From: Chaenocephalus aceratus | Taxonomy: Eukaryota > Chordata > Actinopteri > Perciformes > Channichthyidae | Length of the DNA stretch: 64,000 nucleotides | Assembly (NCBI GenBank): GCA_023974075.1 | Contig: CM043791.1 | Span: 21,602,546 to 21,666,545 of the forward strand | Reading direction: 5' to 3' | Made by a program: the position numbers and the translations under genes | Notes under the pieces: model-generated | What the model saw: the letters and a program-made list of their open reading frames with translations, nothing else | What the model was told of the DNA's origin: nothing | Databases searched by the model: none | In this document: positions 26,117 through 39,330 of the stretch, one piece after another | Layout: every line of letters begins with the position of its first letter | How positions within the stretch are numbered: the first letter of the stretch is position 1

Positions 26117-27719
26117 GCTGGATGGCGGGCCGACTTGGCGCGAGTACTAGGGGAAACGGGGGAGGGTGAATGAGGAGACGACAGGGAAGGAGAGAAGAAA
26201 AAATGAGCGTGAGGAGGGTGGGAGATGGGGAGGGGATGAAGCGGTCATTACCATGCTCACATAAGAGCTTTGAAACAAGGCCAAAACAAACTATTTGTCT
26301 ACTGTGTGCATGTGTAAGCCTGAAATGCAATTCTTCAAAAAATAAAGGTCCTCACTTTAGTCTCATCCCCTCATCTCTGATCCTGACATTTTCACAGGTG
26401 CACCCATGAAAGGTGATTAGCTTCAAATTTGTAAGCTTTCATCAAATGGAGTTCGCTCAGTATGTAAATGAGATTACTTTGAATAATCAGATTAAAGTAA
26501 TAGTTTGATTAAAGTGTTTACATGGTTCGCAGTAACAGGATTTTGACAGTAACCCAATAATAAAGTTAATATAATGTGTTTGATAGTCAGGATAATGTGT
26601 AAGGATATCTAGAAGCTGGTAGAACATCTCTTATTAGTGCCACAAAACAAGAAGAAACTGAGTTATTGTTTTTCAGCACAGCCTACTTTGTACTTTGTGT
26701 AACATGAGAGCTTTTTCACCACTAGCCATGACACTGCTTGTTTATAGAGACACCCATTTGCATCGGCTGCACTCAATGACCTTTCATGTTCAGAATCAAA
26801 ACACAAAGAAATCAGACAATGGCACACTATACTGTGCAGGCTGCGAAAAAACTGACAAGCCTTTTGCCTAATCTGATTATAATCAAATTAGTAGTGTGCT
26901 AGTTAAACAAAGTTACTCGAATATCTGCAAAAAAGCAAAAATCAATAACGGATGTGAATAAAACGCAAAAATATATTTAGAAACCGGTTGAACTCTTCTG
27001 GTGTAAGAATATAAAATTCATATCGACACGTATTTAAGGTAATTAGAGAAATAAATGTACACAAATATTGCACACTGTATGGTCCTGTTTACAGAATAAT
27101 ACTCTTAAACACATTTGTTCATCATTGTGCAAAAACTAATTTAATAAAGCATATTCTATCAACATTTATGTCATTATTATCAATGCCAGAGTTCTTAAGC
27201 GTACAATAAGCATATGTGACACCCTAATAAAGCTGTGAAGTGTCACATGTTGCAGTTCAAAGCTAAGATAATTCAATTTAAAAACTAGAAACTCACTAAA
27301 TATAAACCAATATGAACACGGATATATATTTTTGTCAACAGAAGTGACTATAAAGATATATTTTCATTTTGAATAAAGTGCATCTCCAATCACAGAAGGT
27401 ATTTCTCCACAGTGCAACAAATACATATCAAACCGATCTTAGCTTTTACTTTGTAAGTGTCTGATATATTTTTGCTGTGAGTAATTCATGCAAGAGGCAA
27501 TGGCAGTTAAGATGGTAAGTCAAATTATTTTGATGTTAAAATGCTGCCTGACTGAACACTCATGACTTGAAATGCAAGATTATAATAAAGGGAAAATGTC
27601 GATCATACTCAGCAGAATACATCTGATTCTTGATAACGTGTGTTTTATGTGCCGACTCTCGGCAACACTTGGTTATTCAAGGCCGTGTGAGAGAAAGAGA
27701 AAAAAAGTGAGAAAGCACT

Positions 27720-28118
27720 GCAGGGCGGACAGGCATGCGACCAAGTCCCCCGCCCCCGCCACACACACTCATGCTCTCCTGCACCCTCGGCCCCACGCGC
27801 TGAGCCGAGCGGGCAGTTGCAGCCCAGTGGAGCGGCACAGGGCAAGGGGGAGGGATGGGTGAGCAGCGGGGGGAGGGGGAGAGGTGCACAGAGGGCGAGA
27901 GGCGGCGGAGAGAAGGGGAGGGCTGCCGGGGCGGCGCTGGGAGGTCAGTGGCTGTGCAGTCAAGCGTACCAGTGCGCCTCTCGCTCTACCCTTTCCCTCT
28001 TGTTTCTCTCTCTCCTTCCTCCTCCCTTCTTCTCTCCCTCCCTGTGTTTGGATAGGCCCACCGCGGCCGCCGCAGGGGAGCTTTACAGGTAACGCCTGGG
28101 CTGCCCCCCCCCCCCCCC
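27720..28118. promoter_or_regulatory. GC-rich CpG-containing block in samd11 intron 2
   Basis: The stretch stands out from AT-rich surroundings by high GC and frequent CpG (for example GCGCTGAGCCGAGCGGGC, CCACCGCGGCCGCCGCAGG). A plus-strand donor-like CTTTACAG/GTAACG lies at about 28088. It could be an internal or antisense promoter with a first exon; nothing proves transcription. Confidence 0.3.
28104..28118. repeat. Poly(C) run, 15 bases
   Basis: Homopolymer at the right end of a GC-rich block. Confidence 0.9.
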
Positions 28119-29541
28119 ATCACAGACGAAGTGAAGGACAACTTTAAGTTGTGGTTGGTTCATTCTACTGGAGTTTCAGTTGTGTTTTTAGGATTCAAAT
28201 GTTGTACTGACTATTATGGAATCTTGATGTAAAGATCAACACACTTTCGTTCTATTAAATACACTTCCACACTATTCAAAATACACCACTTCAAGGTTAG
28301 AACTTCCTCTCTGCTGAGGTTTCCGGGTCACAATTTAACATACACGACACTACATTTATGAAATAAAGGTCCAGTTAATTTGAATGATGAGCATCAGTTG
28401 TGTTGTGTAGGGAAAACCAGGAACTCAGACGACCCTGATTCATGCTGGCAAAATGAAATATAATCTTTATCTGTCTTTTATCTTTCTCTTACTGACCCTT
28501 TCTTACATCTTTATTATTTAACATTGTAATGATAACCTAGACCTTAACTGTACAACACCGTGGAATTATATCAGTAATGCTGTGTTTATACATGTTGGCA
28601 TATGGAGTGCACATGGATGTGCGTGTGCGGAAGTAAAACTATGACATGACAATACTGTCTGCAAAAGGCTTGGTGTGACAGAGTGAGCCTGTAACTATCA
28701 GAGGAAATCACATGGCAGAAAAACACAAACACTTCTGTGCGCACATACACACACACACACACAGACACACACACACAGATGTTAGGAGGAGGGTTTTAGA
28801 AATATTGCCGTTGGCTTTGTTGTGATAAACCACATTTGGCTGATAGACAGATGCTCCAACTTATTTCAGCTGCCTGTTAACGGGGTCCACACCCAAACAC
28901 ACTTGCATCCAGTCATTCAGTAAGCAACAATATAAGAAGCTCACACACAATCACATACACACTTAGCTCTTTATCTCTGGCATCATGCTGAAATGCACAC
29001 TAGTGGAAGCCAATGGCTAATTTGTAGAATTTAACTGGTTATTTACCTGAATTATTCATAGATAGAAAAACCACGAGAGGTTTTTGCAAGAGCGTGTATA
29101 CAAACGTTAATGTGTTTCTATTTGGGTACATTCATTCCAAATTGATCTTTATAAGCGTGATTAAGACCCACAGCGCGCAGATCATTACAGTCTCACTTAA
29201 TCTCTAATTTGTCCAATAATCAGAAAGAGATGCACACAAATGTGCACAAAAACACTCTACACCACCATAGTTCTGCACACTTCTGGGCCAATGACCAATT
29301 CTGGTGTTACCATAGCAACATATCTTCAGCAAAACACACAAGCAAACATAAACACAACAAAAACACATAAAACAGATGCGGAGTAAAGAAGGAAGTTAAT
29401 CTAAAAGAGGACTCCGCATTAAGTAATAGCTCAACTCCTATTATTTCACATAATATGGAGCACTGTGATATTAATTATAATTTCTCCATCAAAATTATTG
29501 GAAGTGACATTATGAAAATGTAATGAGAAAGGCTATAAGTT

Positions 29542-29544
<3 letters not shown>

Positions 29545-29599
<55 letters not shown>
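29545..29599. repeat. (TG)n microsatellite
   Basis: Pure TG run, followed about 140 bp later by a longer CA run. Confidence 0.92.
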
Positions 29600-29602
<3 letters not shown>

Positions 29603-29739
29603 AATTCCACTTTGCAAGAGGAGCCCTTGATTGGAGGAGGTCTTTACGAGCCGGAGGAGGGGAGTGTAATTTCCTCCCGGCCTCCGCCAGTTCCGCTGAA
29701 ATAACAGAGCAGAGGAAGCCTAGCTCTCCCAGGAGGAGA

Positions 29740-29864
<125 letters not shown>

Positions 29865-30627
29865 CAAGCAGGCAACTAAGCCAACCATCGCGGGCGTACA
29901 AATAATCACAGACATGCCTGCATAAAGATACAAACTAACGCTTAAGTATGTACAGACAAAAACACTAACATACAGAGCTAAGAATAAACTTCAACACCGT
30001 ACACCATCTCGAGCATTATACAATATACATACGAAAAATTACATACGGTTCCAAAAATAAATAATGTGAAAGTGCCTGGTTATCACAAAGTAACAGGCCC
30101 AATAAAGAGCTAGCCCACCTTGACAGCTAGTCTTTAGCAGCATGTAAATACATGTGAATAAAAAACATTATCAACATATTTAAATGATACACTGTTGCGT
30201 GTAACAACAGTTCAGTTTGTGTCTGTCGTTATAAACAGCTTGTGCCCGGCCCGACACTGCAAATTAACTTGCACAGGTTCTGAGCAGACAGGTGAAAAGT
30301 CTTCCCACCAGCTGCTGCACTTTTTTATGATCACTTGCCTCATGCCTATAGCGAAACAAGATCACTCAAAGTTCAGCCGTCAAACTTTCAAAATAAATGA
30401 CTGCATGAGGTAATTTGTGTCAGTAGGCAGGCATATAGTGTGTGTGTGTGTGGGTGTGAGTGAGTGAGCGAGAGAGAGCTCATCAGAAAGGGAGTGCTTG
30501 CTGCCATGCCCTGAGGGGAGTCAGTGGAGAGAGAGGGAGACGCCAGTACAGGCCATACAAGTCCCACTGCCCTCCCTCCTCCGCCTAACCCTCACCACCT
30601 CACATGGAGCTTCCAACATAGTTATCC

Positions 30628-30744
<117 letters not shown>

Positions 30745-31972
30745 TAGTGTCACGGTCCTTTTCACTTGGTGGGTAAGACTCCAGACTCTACCACTAGACC
30801 ACCACTAGACATGGAAAGGGAGAGGAAGAGAAGCTACAACAACAACCTTAAGGCTCTCATATCCCTGCTTACGTCAATAACAACGTTTTACTCCGTCACA
30901 GCTGTAATTGAAGTGGAACTGCACAAGCCCTAGCAAGCCAACAACCAATCACTCTGGTATCTGTGATGAGCTTAAAGATAAGCAAACACGGTCAGATTCT
31001 TAAAATCCTTTTGTAAATTAAGACAACAACAAAAAGGAAATGAGCATTTCTTCTATTTTTCCCCCCTGCTTCCCACTTCCCTCAGGTAATTTGCTTGGGT
31101 GAACCCTATGTGTCGGGGTACAGGTCTTCATTCTAGGCTGTGAGAAGTGTCACCAGTTTACCTGTATCACTCAAACACCTCCGGCTTATCTAAACCGCCT
31201 TTGCCTTGCGTGCCTCACACACAATAATCAGCGGTAGCCACGCTCAGTAGCTCGCTAAGCCTCTTACACCCTTCCCTCAAGATTAGCGCTTGGGAGCGAC
31301 GACAGATGCGCTCCGTGGTGATAAAAACACACACACGCAAAGACACATACACTCACAACGCACCGCACCTGTGTGAACAGATTTGGAGACGGTGAGCCGG
31401 CAGTGTGCTTGCTCAAAGCTGACACACACACACATAGTGGTAATGCTGTAATCGTGACACACCTGCAAGGCCTCAAGGTTTGGCATCGTGCCCCTGGCCA
31501 AGCCACGAGGGAAACACTCAGCAAACAAAAGTTCAGCAGACAGGTGAGGAAACAGATTCAATGGGACAGAGGAGTCCAAACAATAACACTTAACGTCAAA
31601 CAGCCACACTGCTCAATGCCTCTAAATAAAAGGATCACTGCATCAGTGAAAGGCTGAAAGTTGATTTGATATTCATGCTGAGAAAAATTATCATCAAAGT
31701 TGACATGTGTGCCTGTGGGATCCTCACCACCAAGGTTGCAGAGAAAGACAACGCTCCAATACAGTATACACAGTATACACTCACACACTGTTTCATGCAC
31801 ACAAAGCTGGATCACAACACAAACAGTGTAATTAATAAATATAAGTAGCATATGCCAAATCCTTCTTTCACACAAGCTATACCTAATATTACATTTTGGG
31901 CTATTTAGGAAAAAATAAAACAAAATAAAATACATTTAAACAAATGAAGCTTTGAGGGTATGGATTGTTAAG

Positions 31973-32028
31973 GCACATTTGTGATGTTGGGCTTTATTAA
32001 TACAAAATATATCAAATTGACTTGATAT
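31973..32028 (+). mobile_element. Remnant of the same retroposon tail
   Basis: CACATTTGTGATGTTGGGCT followed by TTATTAATACAAA and ATTGACTTGAT resembles the 3' end of the 17690-18192 element (ACATTTGTGATATTGGGCTA). It is an old, diverged copy without a clean TTGA array. Confidence 0.4.
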
Positions 32029-32427
32029 AACAGCCAAGCAGGCACTGTCATTCATCATCAATTTAACTGAGTAAAAGAAAATCAAAACAAGTTTTAATAG
32101 TCAAATCAAGAGATATTACAAATACTTCACAGTCTTTTCACAACAATATTTGTATTACAACAATATCTCTCCAATATCTGTCTGCATGCATTGTGCCCTT
32201 TGGCAAGTTACAACCTTTACTAATGAGATGAATTATTGACCACCACAATGAAAAACCAGCATCTCTTCACCTCACATATTCAATATATTGATAATATGCC
32301 CAGCAAGAAGTTTCTTCAAGTTAAAACAAAACTATAATTTTCATGTAGATTCTCACACATTGACTCTACAAATATAGAAAGACAGTGCAGCAGTAACAAA
32401 GTGAGACAGAAGATGAATTTCTCTTAC

Positions 32428-32519
32428 CACTGGAGATGAAATTCGACAGCCGGGACAGTCACAGATCGGAGGGTGCACCTGTAAGATTCCTTTGGACATA
32501 AGAGTCTTGAGACTTTTTC
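32428..32519 (-). CDS. samd11: samd11 coding exon 2: end of SAND, Cys motif
   Basis: This 92-bp exon encodes the end of the SAND domain and a conserved Cys cluster. The split Gly codon (G/GA) is followed by KSLKTLMSKGILQVHPP and then ICDCPGCRISSPV, residues 152-182. The closely spaced Cys residues (CDCPGC) suggest a small metal-binding or structural element after the SAND fold. The acceptor follows a T-rich tract (TTTGTTTTTCCAG) and the donor is GTG/GTAAGAG, ending in phase 0. The Met in SKGILQ context is where some shorter human SAMD11 isoforms are said to start. The frame is intact and the match to the human protein is close to identity. Confidence 0.92.
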
Positions 32520-33700
<1,181 letters not shown>

Positions 33701-34154
33701 CTTTGTGTCTTATACTCCGTTTCCAATCTTTGGCAGTCTCTCTTCCACTGACAAACTGGAACTCGTTGGGGGTGAGCCACTCGCCCCGGTATTTAATTGA
33801 GGGTCCCTTACTACCTTGACACAATTTATTGATATAAAGCAAAGCCTTGTTTTCCCCGCACTCCACCTCGATGCACGGTTCCCCGTTGTCGAAGAAGGGC
33901 TGAAAGTCGGGGATGGAGGAGAACCTTTCCAGCATTAAGTCGTCCGTGTGATGGTGGAGGTGCTGGTGATGCAGCGCCGAGTCGTGGAGCCCCAAATACG
34001 CGCGGTGATGGGCGAAAATATGGTCGTAGGGCGGTGGATGCGGGGTCACCACGGGGATAGCGGTGGCATTTAAAGGGGCCAGGTATTCGGACTGGTTGAA
34101 CGCAGTCAATGCCATGTCGTCTCCATCCAGCCTCTCCTTTTTGATGGCAGGCAT
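33701..34154 (-). CDS. samd11: samd11 coding exon 1: start and SAND domain
   Basis: The exon encodes residues 1-151 plus the first base of codon 152. I start at the ATG giving MPAIKKERLDGDD because human SAMD11, as remembered, begins in the same way, and this ATG has A at -3. Residues 42-72 are rich in His (HHRAYLGLHDS, HHQHLHHH). The SAND domain begins near residue 92 (EPCIEVECGENKALLY) and includes GSKGPSIKYRGEWLTPNEF and the hallmark KDWK at 142-145. SAND domains bind DNA or chromatin. IKKE at 4-7 fits a sumoylation consensus. The donor reads AAAG/GTAAGG, phase 1. The frame is open for 82 more codons upstream, to 34400, so a longer N-terminus is possible. Identification is firm; the start is less so. 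Confidence 0.9.
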
Positions 34155-34400
34155 GTTAGTGGGAGCCGAGCGTCGGTAACAAGTGAAAAGCTGTTCGCCT
34201 GATCCAACTTCAGCGTCCTCTCCGTCAGTGAGTTGGGCTGACCCAGACTTGGAGACGCGCCGCTTGGTTTTACGCAGAGCCTCCGTATCGCCGTGAGACA
34301 GCGGTCTGCCGAAGTTGCCGGATAGATTCCCATTCAGTAGTTTCCAGCTCGCAGCGGCAGCAGCGCTCTCCGCCAGCCTCGCAGCTCCTACCTCCCACAT
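34155..34400 (-). other. samd11: In-frame N-terminal extension or 5' UTR of samd11
   Basis: An ATG at 34400 (starting MWEVGAARLAES) is in frame with the MPAIKK start and open for 82 codons. An in-frame TAA lies directly before it, so the frame cannot extend further. Residues include an Ala run, a basic patch (RKTKRR) and an acidic stretch (DGEDAEVGSGE). I do not recognise it as part of the mammalian protein. It may be translated in some transcripts, or be 5' UTR that happens to be open. Both ATGs have A at -3, so context does not decide. Confidence 0.45.
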
Positions 34401-37400
34401 TTAATCACGCTCGCTCTGTTAATACCTGACATGGTTAGCCCTGAGCCCCGGACATTATGTTACCTACGGTGATCATTACCAGTCGCAGCTATGCGTCGTC
34501 TCTCTTATTTTTTGTCCTTGGGGAAATTAGAACGAAGATTTTTTTTTTATTTCACTATAGGCAAAATGTTGAATCGACTGCAATGCAAGCTATAAAAAAA
34601 AACGGACTTCAATTTAGTTATGGGAAGTTTTCGAGTGCTCAAGATAGGCTACAATGTAACAGATATTAAAGACAATAAACTGATAAATATACCTAGTATA
34701 TTTTGCCTTTTACTTAAAACAATGTGGCAAATGGCATTATTTAAAACCTTAAGCCGAACATATCAGGCTTGATATTCCTGAGTAGTATTTTCGCAGGATT
34801 GATGCAGTTGAAAGTTTGGAAATAGTTGTTTTTAACCCCTGTGTATGTCGTAGAAGTCACGCTGAAGTTCACAGACCCAGACCAAACAAGATTTGCACTC
34901 TCCGCCGCTTCTCAACTTGGCCCATTTAAACAGCGGAGGCTCGGCAAGAGCCACAGCGAAGAGGGGGGATTGCGAGGGACGGCGCTTCAGTGTTAAACGC
35001 AGGGACCATCATAGTGAGGATGAGGAAGTCCACTGTCATTTCAACCCATGCAACTGATTCTTAAACTCGTTTTAAAAGCTGAGTCTTCATATCCACACAT
35101 CGTAGTCCAACATAATTTATTATCTTTAAATTGTTTCTTCATTTGTTCAATTCATCTGTGTTTATTGTGTGTGGATTCAACCATCTTCATTATATTCCAC
35201 CTATAGTGTTACCCCTGACCTTTGCTCCCCCAACTTAACACTCAGATAATGTAGCCACTTCAGAGAGCCTAAATCTGCTTAACTGTGTGCAGAACTGACA
35301 GTGTATACAAAACTCCTACTTAATCATCACAAAACTTGAATAGGCTGTTTTTAATTACGAAAATCTGACTGCATCGGTTGGTGAGATTATGTATGCTTTC
35401 ACAAAGTGAGTTGTTTCACTTTGAAATAGCAACAAGGTGGGTCTGTGCTTTAGACTTTTCACACCATGGGTGGGATTCCTGAAGTTATTTCTATTAATAA
35501 GAATGACCAACAATTTAGCTCAACATTATTGGAAGTGCTTTGGTTATTATAACAGATATAACTCCTATTACCACTAACCAAAACGTAACCTTTATCCGAG
35601 ATCCTTGAACTGTGTTATGACCTAATCATGGGGCTACAAGCAAGTGTAGATGTACAATCTTTCCAAATAATAAATAATGAATATGTGCAACCGTGGCTGC
35701 AAACATGCTGCTTTGAGTGAAGTAAATCCTCCTCAGACTGGAACCACATTCTTCTGAAAGTTCTTTCTCTGCACGCTGTCTGCAGGGCATGTTTCTCTGA
35801 GCTCCTGGAGCTTGTGAGCAGGACCACATCTGACCCCCATCAGTGAAGAACCACCCAGGTGGATCCACCACCAACACATGGAATAGCCATTCTAGCGGCA
35901 GAGGTGGGGTCCAAAGCGCTGTGTGTCAGGGGCCTATAAATCAGGTCAAACTGCCTCTGACACACACAGGAAGGAGGCACGCCACACCGCAAGCGGAAGC
36001 GGTGCACGAGCAGGCCAGAGACCACAGCCTGGCCAGAACTGGTATAATGCCTACAGCCAGGAACAAGCAGGCAAACACACTGCAGACATTTACAAAAACA
36101 CATGCCAGCTACCTCACCAAAGACAGTGACGAACCGTGGACTGGCGTTTTTACTTTAGGAACCTAGGAGCTGTGAGGTCTGAAGGGACTGTAATGGCATT
36201 AGTGGGTTTGTGGATCAGATGAAGGCAGAAACAGATTTACCTTCACAGCCAAAAAAACATCACTTATCTAAAAACTGTCTTTAAAGTGAACACTGTCTAA
36301 AAAAAAAAGAGAATTTGAAAGGCAACATTTTTGTACTAAACAATAATGTCACCACCCATATGTTGGCAAGTACACCTAACAGGAGCAGTGACATAAATCA
36401 TGAGCTGCTGACATTTATGGTGCATGTTTACAGAGCTGATTCTAGGAAGTGGAACACTGCATTTCAGAAGAGAAGCTCTTTGATTCGGTCTGTATCAAAC
36501 CAGCCCTCACCACATCGAAATGTCTCGATGGAAACCTTGTTGATGAGTGCGTTGGCGCTGCAGGTTGCAACATCGGGAGAGCCCTGATGAAACTAGTCAG
36601 AAAGGGGACACCCATGCCCACTCCTTCACCCACTCCCTGTCCCTGATGTGACTCATCCTCAATGGCTCATCACAGAGGGGTTCCCCAAACATGTACGTTG
36701 ACAACACTTTAGCTTTCACATCTACAAACATTGGCTCATTTAAACTGAGTAGATTTTTCCATCAGCCTGTGTATCTCTTTCACAAAAATGTTTGATATGA
36801 GGAAACCTTGTTTAACCTTTCTACCAAACTTTTCTGTCTTCTACAACTACAGTGTGGCCGAATACCAAAATGAAAGAAAAAAACGAACCACTGAAAAAAT
36901 CACACTTCTCCTACACTACACAATAAACTAGGAAATACCAATATCAGTAGATACTTGAATTACAATACAATGTTTTTGGTCTAATCGGAAATGACCTTGC
37001 AAGAATGGATTCAGATACCCAGTTATAATAGTCTCTTAGTAATATTTGTTATGAAAAAACCTTTAAATAACAGATGTTGTTTTAGATTTTACAGCAAGTA
37101 TCTCTCAATTGAGATACCTCTATTGTCAGACATTTTGCTCCCAATGTTATTTATTTATTCCAGTTTATATCGGTAAGACTTTTGAAGCATATGGTATTCA
37201 TGTCCCAGTAACTGAATTGAAAATAACCTGTTTTACTTATTTGTTTTACATTAGACATTTATAAAACTCAGTAATACTGCAATAAAATGAAAATAATAGA
37301 TGATTGGCTGCTGCTTTTTGGTAAAAGTTGCCAATTTGGAAGTCCCATTACATGTAGAGAATCATGGCTGTCTATAATGCAAATTGTTTGTGTGGCAGGT

Positions 37401-38254
37401 ATCATGGATCAACGTTATGATGGAAAAGCTACAGTATTTTAATATGGGGGATTTTGCCAATAAAATAAAATGCCTCTCATTCTGAGAGGAAAGCTTCATA
37501 TTGCCTGATAATGTGACCTACAGTCCAGAACCAGAAGATATTTAATTTCCTGTCATAAAAACTTGCAGAAACATCAAATAGGCCTACTATACTTTTTAAA
37601 ATATGAATCAAGCTGCTCATCAAAACTGTTGGCAACATGTACTGGTGCTCTAATAAACAGTTAACTGAGTAATAATTACTATTAATTATTTCACAATAAT
37701 GGTAATACTATTGACATCTCTACGTATTTCTTACTCAAAACGTTTTGAATACGGTAACTTTGCCATGTTATAATGCTGAAATCCTGTCCATCCTCCAAAT
37801 GTATTTCATGTCCTTTCATTTCCTTTCATCGTCCGACGCGAACCCCCCTAACGGGGCCCCCGCCTCTGCGCCGTTGTTGGCAGCGGCCCCGGAGCCGCAG
37901 CGCTGCCGGCGGGGGAGAGAGGTAATAAATAACCCGGGGAGAGGAGCGGAGACCGCCGGGCGGTGCACAGTCTGACCTGACAAATACTCACTGGAAAACC
38001 ATCAGAGAGCGAGAGCCCACCCCTAGCGCTTGGAGCCAGCCTTTCAGACATGAGCTGCAAAATATATAGGCCTAGGCCTGCCCCTACTGGAAAAAAGAAA
38101 GAAAGGAAGACAGAAGCCTCTCCGTCTCTGCCCCCGTCCACATCCAGACACCACCGGAGACATGGCGAGAGTAATTCACTATTTAGAGCGGAGTATGAGA
38201 CTTTCTTTAGAAAGCCTATGTCTTCTCCAATTAACATAAAATAGATGATAGGAG
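34401..38254. other. Upstream flank of samd11, no gene recognised
   Basis: This stretch should hold the samd11 promoter and any non-coding first exon, but I cannot place a start site from sequence. GC rises at 34860-35010. A strongly GC-rich patch with many CpGs occurs at 37835-37980. From 36700 to 37780 the DNA is AT-rich without features. Short open frames here have no recognisable domain. Confidence 0.5.
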
Positions 38255-39330
38255 CAGTAGCGTGGCGTGGGGGAAAAATTAGGGGAAGCTAATAATACGT
38301 CCTTTCTTTTGGGTCGGGGGGGTGTGGTGGTCAATGTAATAACGTAACCAGATGAGTGATTACAGCACCCGGTATCATTTTACACACATTTGTATCATAC
38401 AGATGCAGGACTTACACACGCCTGTTATCTAACCGACAGGTCCGCACCATACAGTCTATGGTCCGCACGCACTCTCCAGCCGAAACTCTAATAAGCATTC
38501 ATTCACAAACTAAATCAGGAGACCTTTAACGTTTTACGTCCGATTCGCTCCTTTTCCCCTCGCTGTACACAGCTCCAGTTTGGGCATTGGCCTGTCATCA
38601 GATTGTATTTGTTGTTGTTGCTGCTGTAGTGGAAGTTTAGTACAATTATTTTTGATTAAATCCTCCAAATCTCCACCCTCCATAATTGCACTTGCTTCAG
38701 TTGCTTGCTACTTTCTAACGGCGGTGAGAGTGGTGCAGTGACGCTATCTATCTTCTATCGATTAGATTTATGATTCGAAAATTATAAAAGTAGGGTAGAC
38801 ATGTGGATATTATCCCACTGAACAAAACGTGCATTTATCTAACAGGTTCGTTTTCCACTGACCTTATTTCGAGCTATTTTCCAAAATTCTATGGAGAAAT
38901 CCCATTGCCTTTTTGTCGAGGGAAACCGTTCTTATTATACATCCATGGGGAAACCGAGCGCAGCTTACTTCCGGGTTTTAGGACGCGTCACTGCAACACT
39001 CAGTTGATGCGATTTGATTGGATTGTGAGGCAAGGGAAGCCGGCCGCGTCCCTCCATTTTTTTTTCACCAAGGGAAGCCAATTTCGGCTGGCCTCCTCTT
39101 GCAACAGAGAGTGCAATCTACTGTTTCACCATAACATCTAGAGGGGCGCTGTTTCACTCTTTGTAAAATACTCAATGAGAAAAGGGGAGAGACGGGCCGG
39201 CAGCAACACACAACAAAGAATTTCCGAAACTAAACAAAGTGTTTTTATTTATTTATTAAAATTATAACTACAATCCGAAAAAAACAGGGGAAGCCTGGCT
39301 TCCCTTGGCCTCCAGGAGAAAATGCCACTG
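38255..39330. mobile_element. hAT-like non-autonomous element, about 1.1 kb
   Basis: The element starts CAGTAGCGTGGCG and ends AATGCCACTG, an imperfect terminal inverted repeat with the CAG..CTG ends typical of hAT elements. It is flanked by GATAGGAG (38247-38254) and GATATGAG (39331-39338), an 8-bp duplication with one mismatch. The interior has the repeated word GGGAAGC near both ends and no recognisable transposase. The 112-residue open frame inside has no known motif. It is probably an internally deleted copy. Confidence 0.6.
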
